A stretch of 64,000 bases of DNA, taken from the NCBI GenBank assembly GCA_051651625.1, contig JBOFSQ010000033.1, positions 26,817-90,816 on the forward strand. Direction: 5' to 3'. Each line of letters opens with the position of its first letter. The stretch's first letter is position 1. Source of the stretch: JBOFSQ01 sp051651625 (GTDB lineage Bacteria; Planctomycetota; Planctomycetia; Pirellulales; Thermoguttaceae). The notes below the pieces were generated by a model that worked only from the letters and a program-made list of their open reading frames with translations, did no database searches and had not been told where the DNA came from. A program made the position numbers and the translations under genes. Shown piece by piece: positions 46,702-54,610 of this stretch.

Positions 46702-47186
46702 TGCAAGTTACTCTCGAAGCGGCTCTTCGTGAGGGCCATTCTTGGTCGATTCGTACCGATTATGAGGATGCAACGCGGCGCGTTGGCGGTCATTTAGCCG
46801 AGTTTCTTGCTGGCGAAGTGTCGTCGCGGCGGTCAGGTGTCGTCGTCGTTCTTGTCGGGACGCTCGGTGCGGGGAAGACGCGGTTTGTTCAAGGGATGGT
46901 CGAGGCTCTCGGCGGAGATAAAAGCGTAGTTGTTAGCCCGACGTTCGTCTTGCGACGTGACTACGATACAGAGGCCGCGCGGCTCTTTCATTTTGATCTC
47001 TACCGTCTCGAAACCGCGACCGACTTCGCACGCCTCGGCCCCGACGAGTGTTTTGAAGACGATGCGATTACCGTCATCGAGTGGGGCGACAAGTTCCCAG
47101 AACTGCTGCCGAGTCGATTTGTCAAAGTTTCAATCGAGATCGTCAATTCCGACACACGCGACATCAAAATCGAATGGCAACTGTGA
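46701..47186 (+). CDS. tsaE: tRNA threonylcarbamoyladenosine biosynthesis protein TsaE
   Basis: ATPase that helps TsaB/TsaD make the t6A modification at A37 of ANN-decoding tRNAs. 161 residues from the ATG at 46701 (TGATG overlap with infA). Walker A GTLGAGKTRFVQGM, then SPTFVLRRDY, HFDLYRLE and the Walker B-like ITVIEWGDKFPELLP are all family hallmarks. tsaB and tsaD are not in view. Confidence 0.95.
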   Translation: MQVTLEAALREGHSWSIRTDYEDATRRVGGHLAEFLAGEVSSRRSGVVVVLVGTLGAGKTRFVQGMVEALGGDKSVVVSPTFVLRRDYDTEAARLFHFDLYRLETATDFARLGPDECFEDDAITVIEWGDKFPELLPSRFVKVSIEIVNSDTRDIKIEWQL

Positions 47187-47293
47187 ACGTAATGGGGGCG
47201 AGGAAAAGGCCCCCTGCCCGAAGCGACATTTGCGGGTAGAATGCCGCAACGCTGGTGGTGATGTGCCGCCAGAAATCAATCAGCGAGGTGTTA

Positions 47294-47527
47294 ATGAGTG
47301 TTCTTGTGAATCAACAAAACGCCACGGTGCTGGGAACGACTCGCCAGCGTCACGCTACTACATCATGTCAACGTCCATCGGTTCTTGCGATGGAGCGCGA
47401 AGTCTGTGCCTCGCTCGCACGCGGCAACATCTCGTTACAACGCGGCGAATATATCACCGCCGATGATGTTGATAAATTGCAGGCTGATCTAACACGTTAC
47501 TTCGCCGCCGAAGAGTCTGTGTGGTAG
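47294..47527 (+). CDS. Small hypothetical protein
   Basis: 77 residues from the ATG at 47294 (GAGG site 6-7 nt upstream). The N-terminal half is polar; the C-terminal half (REVCASLARGNISLQRGEYITADDVDKLQADLTRYF) reads like a small helical domain. That stretch recalls the tails of some DNA-binding antitoxins, but this is too weak to name. No partner toxin is adjacent. Confidence 0.5.
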   Translation: MSVLVNQQNATVLGTTRQRHATTSCQRPSVLAMEREVCASLARGNISLQRGEYITADDVDKLQADLTRYFAAEESVW

Positions 47528-47631
47528 TCATGGCAACTGTCGATGACGTTCATGAAATCGTATACGTTACACGATCTATCTCGTCTCCCAGCAAGGTCTG
47601 TCACTATACCACTAACCATGCGAGAAGAAAA

Positions 47632-48675
47632 ATGTTCAGAAAATCAAACCAACAACCTACTCGCAAACTATTTAGCCGTAGGCTACAGTTCGAAAATCTG
47701 CAAGACAGAATTCTTTTTAGCACTACGCCGTTCGTATCGGCAGATGACAATGATACTGTCGAGTTTCAATCACCAATATATTCGACAGGCCCCATCTATT
47801 CCGAATCTAACTTATCGTTGCCAGCTTCACGAGGCAGTAGCGACTGGAATGCTTCTCTCGGTGTATTTGGTAGTACACGTTCAATTACAAGTAATCTGCC
47901 AGTCTGGTCAAGCGTTTTGGGAACCCAAGTTAGTACTGGACCAGGGGGACCACAAGTATCCGCGAGTGCAAGTGCTTCGGTACAATCGGCGTCTGGTCTG
48001 TCGTCGACAGGTATTTACGCTCAAGGTAGCGTTGGGCTATCGGGGTCGCACGTCGCTGTCTTGACTAGTGCGTCGGCGCAATCGCAATCTGGTCTGGCGT
48101 CAGCAGGCATTTACGCTCAAGGTAGCGTTGGGCCGTCGGGGGCGCACGTCACTGTCTTGACTAGTGCGTCGGCGCAATCGCAATCTGGTTTGTCATCGGC
48201 GGACATTTACGCCCAAGGTAGTATTGGGCCATCGGGATCGCACGTCGCTGTCTTGACCAGTGCGTCGGCGCAATCGCAATCTGGTTTGTCATCGGCAGGT
48301 ATTTACGCTCAAGGTAGTGTTGGGCCATCGGGGTCGCACGTCGCTGTCTTGGCCAGTGCGTCGGCGCAATCGCAATCTGGTTTGTCATCGGCAGGTATTT
48401 ACGCTCAAGGTAGCGTTGGGCCATCGGGGTCGCACGTCGCTGTCTTGACCAGTGCGTCGGCGCAATCGCAATCTGGTCTGTCGTCGGCAGGCATTTTCGC
48501 CCAAAGTAGTGTTGGACCATCGGGATCACACGCCACCATAGGTGGCAGTATGTCATCAACATCACAATCAGGGAAGTCATCAGTTACAATTGGAGGGAGC
48601 GGAAGTGGTTATTATAGCGGCAATGGGAGCAGTGGTTCATACGGCGTTTCCATCGGGGTTAGTATTCACAGATAG
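47632..48675 (+). CDS. LEPR-XLL-type secreted repeat protein, Ser/Gln/Gly-rich
   Basis: 347 residues from the ATG at 47632. The N terminus carries RRLQFENLQDRILFS, a match to the planctomycete LExLExRxLLS motif found at the start of many exported surface proteins. A Ser-rich linker precedes six tandem 32-residue repeats (about residues 114-305) of the form SASAQSQSGLSSAGIYAQGS followed by VGPSGSHVAVLT, then a Gly/Ser-rich tail. About a quarter of the repeat residues are Ser, a possible O-modification substrate. The following genes encode a glycosyltransferase/sulfotransferase-like protein and a serine protease in the same direction. Function is unknown; a surface or matrix protein is the best inference. 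Confidence 0.7.
   Translation: MFRKSNQQPTRKLFSRRLQFENLQDRILFSTTPFVSADDNDTVEFQSPIYSTGPIYSESNLSLPASRGSSDWNASLGVFGSTRSITSNLPVWSSVLGTQVSTGPGGPQVSASASASVQSASGLSSTGIYAQGSVGLSGSHVAVLTSASAQSQSGLASAGIYAQGSVGPSGAHVTVLTSASAQSQSGLSSADIYAQGSIGPSGSHVAVLTSASAQSQSGLSSAGIYAQGSVGPSGSHVAVLASASAQSQSGLSSAGIYAQGSVGPSGSHVAVLTSASAQSQSGLSSAGIFAQSSVGPSGSHATIGGSMSSTSQSGKSSVTIGGSGSGYYSGNGSSGSYGVSIGVSIHR
47971..48546 (+). repeat. Six tandem 96-bp coding repeats
   Basis: Unit starts at 47971, 48067, 48163, 48259, 48355 and 48451, exactly 96 bp apart, so the frame is kept (32 codons). The middle units differ by only a few bases, many synonymous, which points to recent duplication or ongoing homogenisation. The first and last units are the most diverged. 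Confidence 0.95.
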
Positions 48676-48705
48676 AGTCAAATTACTGCCTGAAAAGAGT
48701 CGTAC

Positions 48706-50025
48706 ATGTTTGAAAAAGTATACGTTATCAATTTGGCTTCGCGTCCAGCTCGGTTGGAAGCATTTCGTAAACGGGTTCCCGTTGATTGGCCATTCCCTTA
48801 TCCAGAAGTGTTTGCCGCTATTGAAGGACAACTTGTTCCGCCACCAACATGGTGGGAGAGCGGTGGTGGTGCGTGGGGTTGCTATCGATCTCACACGAGG
48901 ATTCAAGAAGATTGTCTTAACAACAACATTGATTCCGTCATGATTTGTGAGGACGACGCGGTTTTTGTTGATGGCTTTGCTGGAAAAGCTGTTACATTCC
49001 TCAATAATCTACCAGATGATTGGCAAATCGTCTATTTGGGTGGGCAGCACATTCAAACAGATCAACGTCTACCGAGAAAAGTCAACGACTGGGTATATCA
49101 GCCATACAACGTCAATAGAAATCACTGCTATATTTTGCGCGGTCGGCGAGCAATAGAACTTTATTTTCGCCACTTGACAAATTGCCCAGCTTGGGGATTG
49201 CCACACCACACTGATCATCGACTTGGCGAGCTTCATAAAACATCTCCACCCGGACTTTACTGCCCCCGTGAATGGCTTGTGGGACAAGCAGAAGGCCGCA
49301 GTGACATTTGTCATGAAGACTTACAATTGCGAATGTTTGCTGGGGCAGAAAATTTGGTCTATCCTCGCATCGACCTGAATGGCATCGCAATCCTTGGAAC
49401 TTTTGGGAGCGGTGCTTCTTGTGTGGCGGGCGTTCTGCACTCCCTTGGTATAAGTTTGGGGGCGGCATTGCCTGAAGTCGATCAACAACGGGTCTATTGT
49501 CCGTTTGAGGACAAACATCTTGGGCACATATGTCGCCAATCATACAACGAACCGTGGCTACATGAAAATAGTGTCTATGTTGACCGTACAAATCAATTGC
49601 GTCACTGGGCTGGGATTCAATGTGAGAACAACAGAGGCGAGTCTAGCTTTTTTGCGGGCAAGCATTCTGTACTGTCGCTCATGGGGCAAGAATTGCTTGA
49701 TGCGTGGCGGGACCCATATTTTGTCTGCGTTGATAGAAATCACGATGCGTGCTGTATCGATGTCCAAAGAGTGAATTGGGGATGGCATCCTTACGCCATC
49801 GACCATGCCATACGTCTTCAGGCAGTAGCTAGAGACCGTTTTTTAGAGGAGTATTCGCCTCGCTTTTTACGCATGTCACTCAAGCGTTTGCTTTTGTGTC
49901 CGGAAAATGCGATAATCGAGCTGTGTAGCTTCATCGGCCATACTCCATCCGAAGTGCAATTCCAACACGCCATTACTTTTGTCAAGGAGAATAGAGATGT
50001 CCAAGACTCACACGTTTTCTTATAG
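48706..50025 (+). CDS. GT25 glycosyltransferase fused to sulfotransferase-like domain
   Basis: 439 residues. Residues 1-~215 fit glycosyltransferase family 25: VYVINLASRPARLEAF, GGGAWGCYRSHTRIQ, the metal-binding acidic triplet in VMICEDDAVF, and WQIVYLGGQHI. Around residue 228 a second domain begins with ILGTFGSGASCVAGVLHSLG, a P-loop-like strand-turn-helix as in PAPS-dependent sulfotransferases. It ends with a helix-rich tail (LKRLLLCPENAIIELCSFIGHTP) resembling the sulfotransferase C terminus. The gene starts 30 nt after the repeat-protein gene and its end overlaps the protease gene by 29 bp. Modifying the neighbouring Ser-rich protein is an attractive but unproven role; lipopolysaccharide sugar transfer is the alternative. 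Confidence 0.7.
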   Translation: MFEKVYVINLASRPARLEAFRKRVPVDWPFPYPEVFAAIEGQLVPPPTWWESGGGAWGCYRSHTRIQEDCLNNNIDSVMICEDDAVFVDGFAGKAVTFLNNLPDDWQIVYLGGQHIQTDQRLPRKVNDWVYQPYNVNRNHCYILRGRRAIELYFRHLTNCPAWGLPHHTDHRLGELHKTSPPGLYCPREWLVGQAEGRSDICHEDLQLRMFAGAENLVYPRIDLNGIAILGTFGSGASCVAGVLHSLGISLGAALPEVDQQRVYCPFEDKHLGHICRQSYNEPWLHENSVYVDRTNQLRHWAGIQCENNRGESSFFAGKHSVLSLMGQELLDAWRDPYFVCVDRNHDACCIDVQRVNWGWHPYAIDHAIRLQAVARDRFLEEYSPRFLRMSLKRLLLCPENAIIELCSFIGHTPSEVQFQHAITFVKENRDVQDSHVFL

Positions 50026-51406
50026 TTCATATCTGATTCTAATCATTCTGTTGTTTTGTATACCACTACAATATGCGGCGGAACCAGTCGATTCAAAATG
50101 CGGGAATTGTGCTATTCCAGTACACGTTTACGAGGCTGCCCACGATGCAACATTTGCGGTGACTATTAAAAGTCTGACAGATCAAGATGACTTTGAAGTC
50201 GGAACAGCGTTTGTCGTTCATCCGTCGGGGATTTTGCTGACATGCAATCACGTTGCAAGAAAGGGGACACAAGGTCATGTTACCCACTCCCAATTAGGGG
50301 AATTGCCATGTGTTGTTGTTGGCAGAATTCCGCAAACAGATATTGCAATTCTAAAAACAACTCATTCAGCTAACTTTAAGCCTGTAAATTGGCAGAGCAG
50401 TGTATCACTAAACCTAAGCATGCCAGTTTTCACCATTGCCAATTTTTATAATAGAAATTTTTACACAATAAGGGGTTTTTTGGCTGCTCGTGAAAATTGT
50501 GTTTTTATGGAAAGCGTGGCAGTGGAAAATGCTTTGGCCCTAGACATGCCAGTTGCTGGAGGTGCGTCAGGTGCCGCTGTTTGTAACGCCGATGGTAATG
50601 TTATAGGAATGGTTATGGGGTGGTCAAGGGACTGTTCGATGTTAACAACCGTCAATCCAGCGGAACAGATAGCCGAATCGATTGTTGAGACGTTCACCCC
50701 AAGAGGTTTGTTTGGACATGATTTTGGCTTTACGACAGCCTCGCGTGAGTGCTTTAGTGTTCCGTTCATTGATGGGATTTGTCATGATTCGCCAGCCGCA
50801 AAAAACGGTCTCGCTATCGGAGATGAGATCATTGCAGTTGGACCTTGGACGGTACGCAACCATATCGATCTTTCACTATCAATCTTTGCATGGTTTTCAG
50901 AGCATAAAGACCAGCCACTTCCGTTGACGCTGTGTAATTCAAATGGTGAGAAAAGGACGGTCTCTCTAACTCCCGATTATGTTCCATTTACACCCGATAC
51001 TCTTGACAATTCGGAAGTTATTGCTGCTGGTAATGTCAGTAGAAGCGACACTGCTTTCTTGTCACAAAAACTGTCTTCGGGTTATATCTCTATCCCGCAG
51101 GATGGCAGTTATGTGTTTTATCTTGCGGTGCCGGGAACGGGCAAATTTACGATAGGGAAAGATTTTCAAATTGAAAAAAGATTAGCGTACCCACCGATGA
51201 GAGTTGCTGGTCGCGGTTTTTTCCGTAAGGGATTTTACACCTTCTCGCTAGAACAAGATTGTGCTGATACTACCACAACGCCTTTATTGTTGGTCGAGTT
51301 ACCAAATACATTCACTCCACCGCAATCGAATATACCAATCCCTATCCCCGCAGAATGGCTTTTTGTTGTTCCGACGTCGTCTGCCAGTCTATTCCCGCAG
51401 GACTGA
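49997..51406 (+). CDS. HtrA-like trypsin-fold serine protease with PDZ domain
   Basis: 469 residues, exported (MSKTHTFSYSSYLILIILLFCIPLQYAAE). The trypsin-fold triad is readable: His85 in LLTCNHVA, Asp115 in QTDIAIL, Ser191 in GGASGAAV (GNSGGP in typical HtrA, so the oxyanion loop is altered). A PDZ-like segment at about 235-320 has FIDGICHDSPAAKNGLAIGDEIIAVG. A ~150-residue beta-rich C-terminal region is not recognised. The ATG has an AGGAG site 8 nt upstream and lies inside the preceding glycosyltransferase gene, so the two are coupled. It is probably periplasmic or surface, cleaving or trimming an unknown protein. Confidence 0.8.
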   Translation: MSKTHTFSYSSYLILIILLFCIPLQYAAEPVDSKCGNCAIPVHVYEAAHDATFAVTIKSLTDQDDFEVGTAFVVHPSGILLTCNHVARKGTQGHVTHSQLGELPCVVVGRIPQTDIAILKTTHSANFKPVNWQSSVSLNLSMPVFTIANFYNRNFYTIRGFLAARENCVFMESVAVENALALDMPVAGGASGAAVCNADGNVIGMVMGWSRDCSMLTTVNPAEQIAESIVETFTPRGLFGHDFGFTTASRECFSVPFIDGICHDSPAAKNGLAIGDEIIAVGPWTVRNHIDLSLSIFAWFSEHKDQPLPLTLCNSNGEKRTVSLTPDYVPFTPDTLDNSEVIAAGNVSRSDTAFLSQKLSSGYISIPQDGSYVFYLAVPGTGKFTIGKDFQIEKRLAYPPMRVAGRGFFRKGFYTFSLEQDCADTTTTPLLLVELPNTFTPPQSNIPIPIPAEWLFVVPTSSASLFPQD

Positions 51407-51450
51407 CAGACGGCGTGATCGGTAACGATTTCTTGAAAGGTGTGATTGCA

Positions 51451-52635
51451 ATGAAACAATTTTTTGTTCGCATTTCGATGACGCTGCTTTTCGCGGCGTG
51501 TGTTATCTTGTCAAGTTCGGTGCGGGCGGCGACAACTCCGTCGCACGACGAGATCGTGACGAGTATCGGTCGCGGTGTTCAGTTTCTCATTGAACGTCAG
51601 GAGCCGAACGGCGGTTGGGGATCGCCGCGCAACAGCAAACGACTCAACATCTACGCACCCGGCGAAGCCCACAGCGGCTACCGCGCCGGAACTACAGCAC
51701 TCGCACTGGCGTCGCTCATCGAGACCGAAGACGCAATCAAAAAAGGACGCCTCACATATAACGCACTCGGTATCACCGAAGAACAACTCACAACGTCAAT
51801 CGAACGCGGAGAGACGTGGCTGCTCGAACGGCTGCCGCAACTTCGTCGCAGTTCACTCGACGTTCTCTACAACATCTGGGGACACGCATACGGTATCCAA
51901 TGTCTCGCGCGAATGCTGAACCGTTTTCCCGACGATGCCGAACGGTGCGGAAAAATCCGTGCGCAGATTCGTTTTCAGATCGAACGACTGGCGGCGTGCG
52001 AGGCGGTTTACGGCGGTTGGTTTTACTACGAAGACGATCCGGCGTTTCAACACATCGCAAAGACGACGGCGTGTTTCGTCACGGCGACAGTTCTTGTCGC
52101 GCTTCGTGAAGCGGCGGATTGCGGAATCGAAGTCCCCGAAGACGTAGTGCGTCGCGGAGTGTCGTCGATTGTGCGTCAGCGTTTTCCAGACTTCACATAC
52201 GCTTATGGCGACTACACCAAAGGTCGTCCGCGACGCGACATCAACCGCGCTCCCGGCAGCCTCGGTCGTTCGCAGGCTTGCAACCTCGCACTGCGACTTT
52301 GGGGCGATGAAAAAGTTACCGACACCGTTGTCGCCGAGTGGCTTCAGCGTCTCTCCGACAGGAATGGCTGGCTCGATGTCGGACGCAAACGACCCGTCCC
52401 GCATGAGTCGTTTTACCAAGTCGCCGGATATTTTTTCTACTACGGTCACTACTACGCCGCCCTCTGCATCGACCTGTTGCCGGAGCCGCAGCGTCCGCAC
52501 TTCCGCGAACTCCTTGCGACAATTTTGGTGCCGCTCCAAGAAAAAGATGGCTCGTGGTGGGACTATCCGCTCTACGACTACCACCAACAATACGGCACCG
52601 CATACGCAGTGATGTCGTTATTGCGGACAATCTAG
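51451..52635 (+). CDS. Secreted prenyltransferase/squalene-oxidase repeat protein
   Basis: 394 residues from the ATG at 51451 (GAAAGG site), which opens a signal peptide (MKQFFVRISMTLLFAACVILSSSVRAA). The rest is an alpha/alpha toroid with QW-like repeats: FLIERQEPNGGWGSP, ACEAVYGGWFYY, VPLQEKDGSWWDYPLYDY. No terpene-cyclase DxDD acid motif is visible, so enzymatic cyclisation is unlikely; such exported repeat proteins are widespread in planctomycetes without a known role. An in-frame upstream ATG at 51355 overlaps the protease gene and adds no signal-like sequence. Confidence 0.75.
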   Translation: MKQFFVRISMTLLFAACVILSSSVRAATTPSHDEIVTSIGRGVQFLIERQEPNGGWGSPRNSKRLNIYAPGEAHSGYRAGTTALALASLIETEDAIKKGRLTYNALGITEEQLTTSIERGETWLLERLPQLRRSSLDVLYNIWGHAYGIQCLARMLNRFPDDAERCGKIRAQIRFQIERLAACEAVYGGWFYYEDDPAFQHIAKTTACFVTATVLVALREAADCGIEVPEDVVRRGVSSIVRQRFPDFTYAYGDYTKGRPRRDINRAPGSLGRSQACNLALRLWGDEKVTDTVVAEWLQRLSDRNGWLDVGRKRPVPHESFYQVAGYFFYYGHYYAALCIDLLPEPQRPHFRELLATILVPLQEKDGSWWDYPLYDYHQQYGTAYAVMSLLRTI

Positions 52636-52735
52636 ACCCGTAACGGGTCGATTTGTAGGCTTCGCCCTCCGCAAGACCGCGGCCTCGCTGGGCCGCTACC
52701 GTTTTGGTACGGGAAATTCAAACTGTCTTGAGTAT
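52636..52735. repeat. ACCCGTAACGGGT repeat, copy A
   Basis: Begins at the base after the prenyltransferase-gene stop with the short palindrome ACCCGTAACGGGT, then ATTTGTAGGCTTCGCC and CTACCGTTTTGGTACG, ending GTCTTGAGTA. A second copy starts 3 nt after the Hsp70 stop at 54346, so the Hsp70 gene is bracketed by direct repeats. Confidence 0.8.
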
Positions 52736-52764
52736 AAAACACGCACACAGAAAGGTCACAACAA

Positions 52765-54342
52765 ATGAAGTTCGTTGCCGGACAAACAGTCGGAATAGAT
52801 TTGGGTACGACGTATTCAACAATCGCGCACGTCAACGATCAGGGCGAACCGATCCCGCTCCCGAACGAGGACGACGATGTTGAGACCGCGAGTTTAATTT
52901 TGCTGGCGGATGCGGGTACGGTGATTGTCGGCCCCGACCGGCGTCGCGCCGTTCTCGAAAAACCAGAGAACGTTATCGAACGGATCAAGCGCGATATGGG
53001 GACGTCTGACTTTCAGCGGACGTTCGACGGACGCGAAGTGACGCCGGAGTTCGTCTCTGGACTCATTCTCAAGAAACTCAAACAAGACGCCGAGAAGCGG
53101 ATCGGCCCCATCGGTAACGCGGTTATCACGGTTCCGTATTACTTCAACGATTCTCGTCGCAAGGCGACGCAAGACGCTGGTGAGATCGCCGGACTCAACG
53201 TCGTAGACATCATCAACGAACCGACCGCCGCAACACTCACATACGCTTGGCACTGCGGCGAACTCGGTGCAGAACGCGCGGGGTTCAGGCCGCGTCATAT
53301 TCTCGTCTACGACCTCGGCGGCGGAACATTTGACGCAACGCTCGTTCGTTACACGCCGTCACACTTTCACGTCTTGGCGACCGATGGCGACGTTGAGCTT
53401 GGCGGCGTCGATTGGAACGACCGAATCCTCGACCGTTTTTGTGAAGAGTTTCGTGAGAAGAACGGTATCGATCCGCGTGAGTCGGCGCAGGCGAAACAGG
53501 AGTTGCGTTTGGCGTGCGACTTTGCGAAGATCGAACTTTCGGAAAAAACCGAAACGGTGATGAGTTACCGTTTTGAAGGAAAAGGTCTCACGTTGCGCCT
53601 TACGCGCGACGAGTTTGAGTCGATGACCGCCGACTTGCTTCAGCGAACGCGCGACACAACCGACTTCGTTATTGAGCAAGCGGGCATTCCGTATTCGCAG
53701 CTCGATGCACTTGTGTTGACGGGCGGATCGACGTTGATGCCAGCCGTGCGGCGGATGCTCGAAGAAGTATCGGGGATCAAGCCGTACACCGCAATCGACC
53801 CGCACACGTCTGTTGCGAAGGGGGCCGCGATTCACGCTGCGATTCTCGAAGTCAAACACCGTGGCGGTGGCGACGCCTCACGCGGCGAAAAGGTCAAGAA
53901 GATGCTTGAGGCGATCACGCAAGAAGATGTCAATTCACACAGCCTTGGCGTCGTCGTACTCGATCCGAAAACGGGGCAACCGATCAACCGCACGATGATC
54001 CCACGAAACACGACGCTCCCATTTTCAATGACGCAAGTCTTCAACACCAACAAAGAAAACCAGCAGCGAGTCAACGTGAAGGTTGTCGAAGGTGACGCGC
54101 CTGATCCGGCGGCGTGTCTCTTGCTTGGAAAGTGTTCGATCTCTGGCCTTCCTGAAAATCTCCCGAAGGGTTCGCCGGTTGAGGTCACTTACGAGTTCGA
54201 CAAGGCTGGACGTATCGCCGTGTCAGCACGCGAAAAGACGAGCGGCCAAGAAGCCGTCATCGAGATCGACCGCAAAGGACTTCTCAGCGAACAGCAAGTC
54301 ACCGAATACACGCAACTCGCGGCAGAATATACGGTGCAGTGA
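52765..54342 (+). CDS. Hsp70 (DnaK)-family chaperone lacking the C-terminal lid
   Basis: 525 residues; ATP-driven protein-folding chaperone. The nucleotide-binding domain is intact: VGIDLGTTYSTIAHV (phosphate 1), VITVPYYFNDSRRKATQDAG, IINEPTAATLTYA, VYDLGGGTFDATLV (phosphate 2) and LVLTGGSTLMPAVRRML (adenosine). The beta substrate-binding domain follows (HSLGVVVLDPKTGQPINRTMIPRNTTLPF). It stops shortly after GLLSEQQVTEY, about 110 residues short of typical DnaK (~638), so the helical lid is missing. grpE and dnaJ are not adjacent; this is likely an accessory Hsp70 rather than the main dnaK. Confidence 0.85.
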   Translation: MKFVAGQTVGIDLGTTYSTIAHVNDQGEPIPLPNEDDDVETASLILLADAGTVIVGPDRRRAVLEKPENVIERIKRDMGTSDFQRTFDGREVTPEFVSGLILKKLKQDAEKRIGPIGNAVITVPYYFNDSRRKATQDAGEIAGLNVVDIINEPTAATLTYAWHCGELGAERAGFRPRHILVYDLGGGTFDATLVRYTPSHFHVLATDGDVELGGVDWNDRILDRFCEEFREKNGIDPRESAQAKQELRLACDFAKIELSEKTETVMSYRFEGKGLTLRLTRDEFESMTADLLQRTRDTTDFVIEQAGIPYSQLDALVLTGGSTLMPAVRRMLEEVSGIKPYTAIDPHTSVAKGAAIHAAILEVKHRGGGDASRGEKVKKMLEAITQEDVNSHSLGVVVLDPKTGQPINRTMIPRNTTLPFSMTQVFNTNKENQQRVNVKVVEGDAPDPAACLLLGKCSISGLPENLPKGSPVEVTYEFDKAGRIAVSAREKTSGQEAVIEIDRKGLLSEQQVTEYTQLAAEYTVQ

Positions 54343-54345
54343 GAG

Positions 54346-54459
54346 ACCCGTTACGGGTCAATTTGTAGGCTTCGCCATCCGCAAGACCGCAGCTCGCGGC
54401 AATGACGCCTCGATGGGCGGCTACCGTTTTGGTACGCGAAATTCAAACCGTCTTGAGTA
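54346..54459. repeat. ACCCGTTACGGGT repeat, copy B
   Basis: Same order of words as 52636-52735, with a ~14-bp insertion (GCAATGACGCCTCG) in the middle. A MITE-like element begins 4 nt further on, so two repeat families are stacked in the 268-bp gap before the GspF-like gene. Confidence 0.8.
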
Positions 54460-54463
54460 GAAC

Positions 54464-54606
54464 AGACCTGTTCGGAAACTTGCACCCGCACATCGGTTCG
54501 GCATAGCCGAACCCTCCAAACGCCTACGGCGTTGATAACTGGAGGGTTCGGCTATGCTGAACCAGAACTACCAAATCGCCCCACTTTGACGTTTCCGAAC
54601 AGGTCT
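54464..54606. repeat. MITE-like element, copy 3 (full length)
   Basis: 143 bp with ends AGACCTGTTCGGAAAC and GTTTCCGAACAGGTCT (16-bp inverted repeats, perfect) and the inner GGTTCGGCATAGCCGAACC palindrome. Flanked by AAC on both sides (54461-54463 and 54607-54609), a 3-bp target duplication. It ends 4 nt before the ATG of the GspF-like gene, so it supplies that gene's leader. Confidence 0.9.
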
Positions 54607-54610
54607 AACT

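Noticed and set aside
47294..47527. Toxin-antitoxin pair suggested by the antitoxin-like tail of the small protein
   Set aside because: No toxin gene is adjacent and the resemblance is limited to a short helical stretch.
47971..48546. Regular repeats that could be taken for a CRISPR array
   Set aside because: The 96-bp period has no conserved short repeat with variable spacers; the whole unit is repeated and stays in one long coding frame.
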